Shown here in pieces: positions 16,887-23,684 of a DNA stretch of 38,138 nt. The DNA is from Treponema sp. (GTDB lineage Bacteria; Spirochaetota; Spirochaetia; Treponematales; Treponemataceae), in contig JAFLSO010000019.1 of assembly GCA_022510925.1 (NCBI GenBank), forward strand, positions 1-38,138, given 5' to 3'. Numbering within the stretch: the stretch's first letter is position 1; each line of letters starts with the position of its first letter. The translations under genes were made by a program, and so were the position numbers. The notes below the pieces were generated by a model. The model searched no databases, was not told the DNA's origin, and saw only the letters and a program-made list of their open reading frames with translations.

Positions 16887-16937
16887 TTTACATTTCCGAT
16901 AATCATGCTATAATACTGATAGTGATACTATCAGTAT
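16887..16937 (+). promoter_or_regulatory. Promoter with a large palindromic operator
   Basis: TTTACA (16887-16892), 16 bases, extended -10 TGC-TATAAT (16909-16914). Overlapping the -10 is a perfect inverted repeat, ATACTGATAGT (16913-16923) and ACTATCAGTAT (16927-16937), separated by GAT. It covers the transcription start, so a dimeric repressor would block initiation. Confidence 0.75.
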
Positions 16938-16964
16938 GAGACTGAGCGTTCAAGGAGAATTCTT

Positions 16965-17948
16965 ATGAAAATTACAAAACTGCTTGCGGTGCTTGGTGCC
17001 GCGGCCCTGCTTTCTGTGCCTTTATTCGCTGACGGGAACGCGCTCGCGTTTTCCCTGAACGTGCAGGCGGCGTATTATCCGGAGTCCGCGCACGTTTCGG
17101 CTGCATCGAACGCTGACAACGTGAACCATTTCGCCCCGCTCACAGGCGCTTATTCCGGACTGGAGGGTGCCGTTACCCCGCAGGTGGACTATACGATTTC
17201 CACTCCGCTGGGCGACCACTGGCTTTTGAGCGGAGCGAACCTAAAGCTGGGCGGCTGGATGCAGGTGACGCCCGTGACAGTTAAGCCCGGCGCGAGCATA
17301 ACGTTCACCCCGATGCCGTTCCTGGTGTTCAGCGCGGGCGGAGAGGCCGGCACCGGCTGGGATTTAGGACCGTTTGAAGGCGGCATGGGCGCTTATGATA
17401 GTGCAAAGAATGAATACAAGAAGGGCTCCACGTTCGCCGAATGGTACCTTAAAACATGGTTCCAGGGCACGTTCCAGTTTGACACGGGTGCCATAATAGA
17501 GGGCGACTGGACCCATGTGCTCATGCAGTTCACTTATCAGGCCTACTACCAGGCATACACCGGCGCTGAGGACCAGGAGCTGTGGACATGGCAGTGCTCG
17601 GGGAACCGCGTGAACGGCTGGTACGAGTACATGTGCGGCATCCTGGGCTACCAGCTTCCCATTCCCGTGCTTAAGATGGTGGGCCTTATGTTTGAGAGCG
17701 AGGGCCCGTACTCAGAGAACGCTTACGAGTTTTCTTCATATAAAGGGAACTTCAAGGAAATCAGCCTGAGCCCCGTGCTTCAGTTCGCGTTCACGAAGAA
17801 AGACTCGCTCAACCTGCTGATTCACTTTAAATCCCGCAGGACACTGTCCTTTATCGGAAAGTTAGAGCTCCCGGAGAGTCACTATCCCGCAGTCGGAAGG
17901 GAATGGTTCTTCAACCGCCTGGCGTTCAGCTACACGCACACTTTCTAA
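16965..17948 (+). CDS. Putative outer-membrane beta-barrel protein
   Basis: A 327-residue protein with a clean signal peptide (residues 1-22, ending LFA). The mature part has many aromatic-rich alternating stretches typical of membrane beta-strands (FAEWYLKTWFQGTFQF, MQFTYQAYYQAYTG) and ends in Phe (AFSYTHTF), the usual C-terminal signature for outer-membrane insertion. I do not recognise the family. Its substrate is unknown. It stands alone between its own palindromic promoter and a strong terminator just before the galactan genes, so it may be regulated independently of them. The ATG follows CAAGGAG. Confidence 0.65.
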   Translation: MKITKLLAVLGAAALLSVPLFADGNALAFSLNVQAAYYPESAHVSAASNADNVNHFAPLTGAYSGLEGAVTPQVDYTISTPLGDHWLLSGANLKLGGWMQVTPVTVKPGASITFTPMPFLVFSAGGEAGTGWDLGPFEGGMGAYDSAKNEYKKGSTFAEWYLKTWFQGTFQFDTGAIIEGDWTHVLMQFTYQAYYQAYTGAEDQELWTWQCSGNRVNGWYEYMCGILGYQLPIPVLKMVGLMFESEGPYSENAYEFSSYKGNFKEISLSPVLQFAFTKKDSLNLLIHFKSRRTLSFIGKLELPESHYPAVGREWFFNRLAFSYTHTF

Positions 17949-17974
17949 TCCCCGCATGATTCTGTAAGGATATG

Positions 17975-18007
17975 CCCGCGGTCCGTGGCGGCCGCGGGAT
18001 TTTTTTT
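17975..18007 (+). terminator. Intrinsic terminator of the outer-membrane protein gene
   Basis: Seven-base stem CCCGCGG / CCGCGGG followed by eight T residues. The rest of the gene-free stretch 17949-18262 holds the GH53 promoter, operator and an approximately 170-base leader with no other structure that I can support. Confidence 0.85.
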
Positions 18008-18054
18008 GTCTTCAGGCGGGCCCGAATCCGCTTAAAAAAAAGATAAATTTTTTC

Positions 18055-18109
18055 TTGACAACGCAAAAAACGTATGAGAGAATAGAGTAATGAATCAACA
18101 CGAGTTGAT
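18055..18109 (+). promoter_or_regulatory. Promoter and LacI-type operator of the GH53 gene
   Basis: TTGACA (18055-18060), 17 bases, then GAGAAT (18078-18083). Just downstream, ATCAACACGAGTTGAT (18094-18109) is a near-perfect palindrome around a central CG, and an extra half-site TGTTGAC lies near 18117. It matches sites upstream of the LacI-family gene (26989) and the importer gene (28168). Confidence 0.7.
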
Positions 18110-18262
18110 AAAAGGTGTTGACAAGGCGGAGTGCGGGAAAAGCGCGCGGAATACGTGTCTTCCCCCTGCACGCATATCAGCCGTCGTCCGCGTGATGTCA
18201 GCGGTGCGGCGTGGAATGCCGGTCGGAGGCAGGGGCTTTCTTCTGGCTGATTAGGAGGCAGT

Positions 18263-20236
18263 ATGAAAAAAGTTTTGTGCGCCGCTTTCGTGATTACGGC
18301 TGTGACGGCCGTGTCGCTGTGGGCCAGGCAGGCTCCCGCGGCGGAGGCGGTAAGGCAGCAGATTCACGTGGCCCCGGTGGAAGGTCTTTCCGAGGACTTT
18401 ATGTGTGGCGTGGACATAAGCATGGTTGATCAGATAGAGAAATCCGGCGGCAAATTCTATAACGCTGACGGGCGGGAGCAGGACGTTTTCCAGATTCTGA
18501 AGGACCACGGCGTAAACTATGTGAGAATCCGCCTGTGGAACAATCCTACATATGAAGAGGACCAGTACGACAAAAACGGAAAGCTTGTGGCCAAAAAGGG
18601 CGACCGCATGGGCGGCGGCAACAACGACCTGGAGACTGACATAAGGATAGCCAGGCGCATAAAGGACGCGGGCCTTAAGTTCATGCTGGACTTCCATTAC
18701 TCCGACTTCTGGGCGGACCCCGGCAAGCAGTATATGCCGCAGGACTGGAAGGGCCTCAGCGACAAGCAGCTTGAGGACGAGGTGGAGAGATTCACGCGCG
18801 AGTGCATTGACGCGTTCACCGAGGCCGGAGCGGCTCCCGACAGCGTGCAGATAGGAAACGAGCTTAACTCCGGGTTCATGTGGCCTGTGGGGCAGCTGTG
18901 GAGCGCCGACCCCAGCGTGAAAATCGGCGGAATGAAGGAGTTCACCCGTCTTCTGGGCAGGGCGTCCAAGGGCGTCCGCACCGCGCGCGGCGGAGATAAA
19001 ATAAAAATCATAGTGCATCTTGCTGACGGCGGAGACCAGGACCTCTACAAATGGATTTTTGACGAGGTGAAGAAGGCTAAAATCGACTACGACATAATAG
19101 GACTTTCATTCTACACGTACTGGCACGGAAGCATGGACGAGCTTAAGGCTAACATGGAGATGCTCTCCAAGCGCTACGGAAAGGAGATGGCCGTAGTGGA
19201 GACCGCCTATGCCTTCACCGAGGAGAACGGCGACTTCCAGGGCAACGTGTTCCAGGTGTACTCAGACGAGGCAAACGGCTACGTTCCGAGCGTGCAGGGG
19301 CAGGCCACGGCAATCCGCGACATAATAGCCACGGTCAGCAGCGTTAAGGGCGGCGTGGGCGTGTTCTACTGGGAGGCGGACTCCATACTCTGGCCCGGCG
19401 CGAACCTCTCCACCACGGAGGGAAACACATGGGAGAACCAGGCCATGTTCAGCTTTGACGGAAAGGCGCTCCCCAGCCTTGCGGTGTGGAACCTGGTGCA
19501 CGGCCGCGGCGAGGTGACGAACGCGTGGGGCGGAAAAGCGTCTCTGGCGGACGCGGGCTCATTTGTGCCCGAGGCCCTGGCGGAGCCGCTTTCATTCACC
19601 GTGAAGCCCGGACAGAATCCGAACCTTCCCTCCAAGCTTAAGGTGGTCTACACGGATGACAGCGAGCGTCTGGTGAGCGTCTCATGGGACGCCGTGGACT
19701 GGAAGGCGCAGAAGGAGGAGACCGTGCTCAGCGTGGCGGGAGCTACCCCCGCAGGATTTAAAGTCACCGCGAAAGTGGAGGTGTCAAACCGCGTGAATCT
19801 GGTGAAGGACCCCAGCTTTGAGAGCGGAAAACTGGGCGCATGGAAACTGAACGGTTCGGGCGCGGCAAGCTTCCTTGAGAACAACAAGGGAAACGCCCGC
19901 ACAGGAAAATGGACTTACAAGTACTGGCTTGCCACAGGATTCAGAAGCATACTGAGCCAGGATTTCTCCGACATTCCTAACGGCACCTACCGCCTGAGCG
20001 TGTGGGCCATGGGCGGCGGCGGAGAGAACAACATCCGGCTTTTCGTGGCCAATTACGGCGACGGCAAAAACCAGATTACCGCGAAAATAACCAACACCGG
20101 CTGGCAGGACTGGCACAAGTACGAGATAGAGGTTCCTGTAACAAACGGCAAGGCCACCATCGGCATATACCTGGACACCGCTCCGGACTGCTGGGGCAAC
20201 TTTGACGACGTGGAGTTCATAAAGATAAAGGACTAA
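18263..20236 (+). CDS. Secreted GH53 endo-beta-1,4-galactanase with Ig-like and CBM-like domains
   Basis: The enzyme cleaves beta-1,4-galactan side chains of pectin (type I arabinogalactan). A signal peptide (about 1-27) is followed by the GH53 barrel (about 43-420): FMCGVDISMV, NYVRIRLWNNP and MLDFHYSDFWADPGKQ are family hallmarks. The acid/base is Glu200 in QIGNELNSG and the nucleophile Glu313 in VVETAYAF. Residues about 440-507 form a Big_4-like Ig domain (LPSKLKVVYTDDSERLVSVSWD). Residues 510-657 form a jelly-roll carbohydrate-binding module starting NLVKDPSFESG and ending FDDVEFIKI, plausibly CBM61, a galactan binder known from GH53 enzymes. The start follows AGGAGGC. Repression by the LacI-type regulator at 27035 is inferred from the operator. 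Confidence 0.93.
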   Translation: MKKVLCAAFVITAVTAVSLWARQAPAAEAVRQQIHVAPVEGLSEDFMCGVDISMVDQIEKSGGKFYNADGREQDVFQILKDHGVNYVRIRLWNNPTYEEDQYDKNGKLVAKKGDRMGGGNNDLETDIRIARRIKDAGLKFMLDFHYSDFWADPGKQYMPQDWKGLSDKQLEDEVERFTRECIDAFTEAGAAPDSVQIGNELNSGFMWPVGQLWSADPSVKIGGMKEFTRLLGRASKGVRTARGGDKIKIIVHLADGGDQDLYKWIFDEVKKAKIDYDIIGLSFYTYWHGSMDELKANMEMLSKRYGKEMAVVETAYAFTEENGDFQGNVFQVYSDEANGYVPSVQGQATAIRDIIATVSSVKGGVGVFYWEADSILWPGANLSTTEGNTWENQAMFSFDGKALPSLAVWNLVHGRGEVTNAWGGKASLADAGSFVPEALAEPLSFTVKPGQNPNLPSKLKVVYTDDSERLVSVSWDAVDWKAQKEETVLSVAGATPAGFKVTAKVEVSNRVNLVKDPSFESGKLGAWKLNGSGAASFLENNKGNARTGKWTYKYWLATGFRSILSQDFSDIPNGTYRLSVWAMGGGGENNIRLFVANYGDGKNQITAKITNTGWQDWHKYEIEVPVTNGKATIGIYLDTAPDCWGNFDDVEFIKIKD

Positions 20237-20346
20237 AATTCGCGCGGTCATTTTCCTGCGTATGCTGAGCCTTACGGCAATGCGAATGACATGAAATCTT
20301 AAGCGGGCGGCCTTATGCAGGAGGCGCCGCCACAAAAGGGTATGAT

Positions 20347-22173
20347 ATGAAAAAAATACTGAGCATTCTGATTGGCGCCGCGGTTCTAGCGCTGCCGGCT
20401 CTCTCTCAAGCGGCGGACGACGGTTTCTTAGTGCCGTTGGACGAGGACCTCACAAAATCCGTGAGCGCCTCATCTGATAATACGGGGGGGGGTACGGTAT
20501 CTGCCCCCGCATCCGGGCCTTCCATAGCGCAGGGTGTGTGGATAGAGGCCACCAGCAGCACTAAAGCTATAATCCGTGATATTAAGAGCGGAGAGAAATC
20601 CGGTTATGAATTAGATAATACGCACGCCGCCTCTAACGCAAACTGGTGGTTCTGGGGAGATTTCACTCCGAATTTCCATCTGGACGCGGAAATATCAGTC
20701 TGGGATTTCGACAAGACGCTTTACCAGGCTAACAGTTTCGCGGACGCAGATCCTAAAGTAAAATTCAAGGACGGCATCCAGAGTCTTGCGGCGCTTCCGT
20801 TCAGCTGGATGTACAATGCAAATGATTCTGGAATCGGCGCCTTTAATAAAATGGGCTTTACCATTGTGACGCCATATGTCAATACCAAAATCGGTTATGG
20901 CACTTTAAAGGCAAACGGCATGATAGATTTTGACGGAATCTATTATGTGATAGACCGCTGGGATGACCAGGGAAAAGGCTTCACTGAATTCTCAAATGGC
21001 GCGGATTTTAGGAGCATAGGCAATTTCACCATAGATGCTGTGGCCGCCCTTAGCATGATGCACGGGACATACGGCATGTACGACCTTCTGCGTGTACGCT
21101 ACGGGGATGATGAGAATTCACCGTTAGTGGACGGCGTGCTCACCTTTGGAAGCGCCAGCGAGGCGAAGAATCTTTTTGACTATTCAACTGATGTAAAGAA
21201 TGCTGCCAGCGCTTATGTGGCTTTCAGTCCTTTTGAGGACTTTAAGGCAGAGGTCCATGTGCTTGGGACTTTCGGCACGGGCATTACGTTTGGACTGGAC
21301 ACTCTGGCGTTCGCAGGGCGCGCAGGTTACAGCGCGGAAAAATGGTCGCTCAGTGTAATGGAAAGTTATGCGGGCGGCAGCGTGAATTCCGTGTGGGGCG
21401 CGGATGGCCAGAGCTATGATGACATCAACGCGGGAAAGAATTTCATTCAGCTGGATTTTGAGATAAGACCCGCGGAGTTTATAACGCTGGGTCTGGACGA
21501 AGGCTTTGCCCTTCCCTCTAAAAGCGGAAACACTTTTTATCTTAACCACGTGTCGGACACGCTGAGCGACTTTGAGCTGAGAAACCAGCCTTATGTGGAT
21601 TTGGACTTAAGTTCCTTTATAGGGTCTGATTTTACGGTGGGACTTTATGGGGTCATAAATGTGGCGAATGCCGTGAACGGGGAAAAATCTGCCATTGTTC
21701 CCGCATTGGATGAGGCAGGAATAGAGCTCGCCTATGAGCCGGATTTTGGATTCCTCAAAAAACTTACCGTGGATTATGCGCTTAGCATGAGCTATGACAA
21801 ATGGACCAGCAGCCAGGGCTCATACCTAAAGAATTCCGGCACGAATCACAGCGTGATTGTAGCGGCGGACATAACGGATAACTTCAACGTGTTCGGCGGC
21901 ATGATTTACCGTGCTAAAGCCACTGTGAGCGCCAAGGACCAGCCGTTAGGATTCGCGGCGGGCTACGCCTTTAATAGGACGCCTCTCCCGGGCCGTCCGA
22001 AATTCTGGATGCATTTTGCCTACGGAATGGATCCGTTGGAGGACAACAACTACAGCCTGTTCCGTGCGGACGACGCGCAGAATAAACCTTTGCACCGCAC
22101 ATATTTGCTGAACACTTTGGACGCGAACATGACGGACAGTTTTATTCGCGTGGGGCTTATCTGGGATTTGTAA
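20347..22173 (+). CDS. Large outer-membrane beta-barrel, candidate galacto-oligosaccharide porin
   Basis: A 608-residue protein with a signal peptide (1-22, ending SQAADD). The mature protein is a long series of alternating amphipathic strands with Gly and aromatic girdles (NANWWFWGDFTPNFHLDAEISVWDF, FTVGLYGVINVANAV, FWMHFAYGMDP) and ends FIRVGLIWDL. It resembles treponemal putative porins but I cannot name a family. Its position between two GH53-linked regions suggests uptake of galactan fragments (inference). A run of nine G residues lies in codons for residues 47-49 and keeps the frame open; a one-base change would truncate the protein. AAGGG precedes the ATG, and a small GGCGGC/GCCGCC hairpin (20306-20331) lies in the leader. 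Confidence 0.7.
   Translation: MKKILSILIGAAVLALPALSQAADDGFLVPLDEDLTKSVSASSDNTGGGTVSAPASGPSIAQGVWIEATSSTKAIIRDIKSGEKSGYELDNTHAASNANWWFWGDFTPNFHLDAEISVWDFDKTLYQANSFADADPKVKFKDGIQSLAALPFSWMYNANDSGIGAFNKMGFTIVTPYVNTKIGYGTLKANGMIDFDGIYYVIDRWDDQGKGFTEFSNGADFRSIGNFTIDAVAALSMMHGTYGMYDLLRVRYGDDENSPLVDGVLTFGSASEAKNLFDYSTDVKNAASAYVAFSPFEDFKAEVHVLGTFGTGITFGLDTLAFAGRAGYSAEKWSLSVMESYAGGSVNSVWGADGQSYDDINAGKNFIQLDFEIRPAEFITLGLDEGFALPSKSGNTFYLNHVSDTLSDFELRNQPYVDLDLSSFIGSDFTVGLYGVINVANAVNGEKSAIVPALDEAGIELAYEPDFGFLKKLTVDYALSMSYDKWTSSQGSYLKNSGTNHSVIVAADITDNFNVFGGMIYRAKATVSAKDQPLGFAAGYAFNRTPLPGRPKFWMHFAYGMDPLEDNNYSLFRADDAQNKPLHRTYLLNTLDANMTDSFIRVGLIWDL
20484..20492 (+). repeat. Poly-G tract of nine bases inside the barrel gene
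   Basis: Nine consecutive G residues encode Gly-Gly-Gly shortly after the signal peptide. Tracts of this length are prone to slipped-strand mispairing, and a change of one base would shift the frame. Confidence 0.9.
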
Positions 22174-22196
22174 GATTTTAGAACGGAGGACTTTAT

Positions 22197-22709
22197 ATGA
22201 ACTTAAAGAATATTTCATGCCTGGCGGCGGCCCTGCTGTGCGCGGCGCTCTTTACCGCCTGCCCTAACGCCGACGGACTGCACAACCAGAAAGAGCTGCT
22301 TGTAACGTTTGAGTTCAGCGGATTCGGGGATATAAGCGGTAATTACAGCATTCCTGGAAATTTTGATGGAAATAATAATAAGTGGACTAAAGGAGTGGAT
22401 GTTACTGATGTTGTGATGAGCAACGGGAAAGGGACCTCCAGTACCATAGCGGTAACCACATCTAATATCCAGTTCTCGCTGTGTCCTAAAGGAGATTGGA
22501 ACAGGGATTGGTATAAACTTAATGAGTTAATGGGTAATGGCTCTGACAAGGGAACTATGCACAATTTTTACATAAACGATTTGGACTTAGACCGCGGAAC
22601 GGCCACCATAAGCGTGGAGCCTGCCGCCAGTTCGGATGTAAAAACGATGGTGACCGTTACATATACTGACGGAACTACTTTTGATTGTGTCGGTAATCCT
22701 GTGACATGA
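22197..22709 (+). CDS. Small lipoprotein, possible carbohydrate-binding
   Basis: The 170-residue protein has a lipoprotein signal with lipobox LFTAC (Cys22). The mature part is beta-rich, with a striking segment around residues 90-108 (IQFSLCPKGDWNRDWYKLN) rich in Trp and Tyr. A similar pattern, SLC then two Trp and KLN, occurs in the next lipoprotein, so a shared sugar-binding fold is possible. No family is recognised. It starts 24 bases after the barrel gene with GGAGG upstream, so it is very likely in the same operon. The middle of the gene is noticeably AT-richer than its flanks. Confidence 0.7.
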   Translation: MNLKNISCLAAALLCAALFTACPNADGLHNQKELLVTFEFSGFGDISGNYSIPGNFDGNNNKWTKGVDVTDVVMSNGKGTSSTIAVTTSNIQFSLCPKGDWNRDWYKLNELMGNGSDKGTMHNFYINDLDLDRGTATISVEPAASSDVKTMVTVTYTDGTTFDCVGNPVT

Positions 22710-22815
22710 CCCGGATGTCTGTTGGACTTGGTCTGAAATCAGCAGACGTAAAAAGCAAATCTCTGGTGCAGAAGCATCAGTGTAAAATAAAACCGTAATC
22801 CAAAAGGAGGATGCT

Positions 22816-23586
22816 ATGAAAAAACTTTTAGGAACATTAAGCGCCATTGCCGCGCTCATGACCGCCATTGCCTTCATCGGGTGTAAACAGCCGAGTAATG
22901 AAGAAGATGAGACTATGCTACTAGAACTTAGTTTTGAAGACTTTACTGCAACGAGTGTAAAAATCACTTATGGACACAATGATGATGATACTGTTGTAGA
23001 TGGCGTGGTTTCCTCAGACGGAAAAAGTGCGACAGCTACCTTAAGTAGCGAATATATGAATTCTGACGGGTGGATGGTCGTAAAGAAAATAGAGGTGAAT
23101 AATGATGATGGCAAGATTTCTGTAGAATGTACAAGCTCAGATATGTGGTTTGCATTTGAAGCAGATGGAAAAAAACAGTTTACTTATAAACTTGCTGATA
23201 GCAATGTGACACCATTGCCATATGAAACCGACTATACTGGAACTGGAAGTCTTATCAAAATCTTAACAGGCGCTACGTTTGCAGACAAAGCTATTAGCAA
23301 ACTGACTGTAGTTTTCAGTGAGATTACTTTGCCTGAGGGCGTTGACAACGACAGCGGTGATGCATGGATTTCTTTATGTGGCGATGCTAGTTGGGCTAAA
23401 GAATGGAAACTGAACAAAGAACCTTTTTCAGCCGATGATGGAACTTTCACCTGTAATATTCCTGGTGACGAAGAAGATACTTATGCCATTGGCTTCATTG
23501 AGGCTGTAAAAGAGAACGGTCTTTACATCGCTGGAACCAGCGGTTTCACCTGTAAGATAAAAGTTTCTGTAACTGAAACTAAATAA
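22816..23586 (+). CDS. Lipoprotein made of the two accessory modules of the neighbouring GH53
   Basis: A 256-residue lipoprotein (lipobox FIGC, Cys23; strong AAGGAGG ribosome site). Residues about 34-127 align with residues about 34-131 of the GH53 lipoprotein at 23685: both run from L-x-LSF, through a TYG-containing strand, to an SGW or DGW motif, then WF-x-F and a YxL ending. Residues about 145-254 align with GH53 residues about 541-651, ending NGLYIAGTSGFTCKIKV here and NGLYIAGESGLTAKVKV there. The catalytic barrel between the two modules is absent. It is probably a surface galactan-binding protein (inference). The coding sequence is markedly AT-rich compared with the neighbouring enzymes. 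Confidence 0.75.
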   Translation: MKKLLGTLSAIAALMTAIAFIGCKQPSNEEDETMLLELSFEDFTATSVKITYGHNDDDTVVDGVVSSDGKSATATLSSEYMNSDGWMVVKKIEVNNDDGKISVECTSSDMWFAFEADGKKQFTYKLADSNVTPLPYETDYTGTGSLIKILTGATFADKAISKLTVVFSEITLPEGVDNDSGDAWISLCGDASWAKEWKLNKEPFSADDGTFTCNIPGDEEDTYAIGFIEAVKENGLYIAGTSGFTCKIKVSVTETK

Positions 23587-23620
23587 AATCAGGAGTTTGA
23601 CTAACACCAATCCCTGAAAC

Positions 23621-23648
23621 CTGTCCGCCCGCTGTTCCGGGCGGGCAG
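23621..23648 (+). terminator. Strong hairpin between the lipoprotein and GH53 genes
   Basis: Eleven-base stem (CTGTCCGCCCG / CGGGCGGGCAG, one G-U pair) with a six-base loop. It is followed by TCATTTTC rather than a clean T-run, so it may act as a partial terminator or 3' stabiliser. Confidence 0.5.
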
Positions 23649-23684
23649 TCATTTTCTGTGCGCGGAATATTTCCCGGAGGCTGT

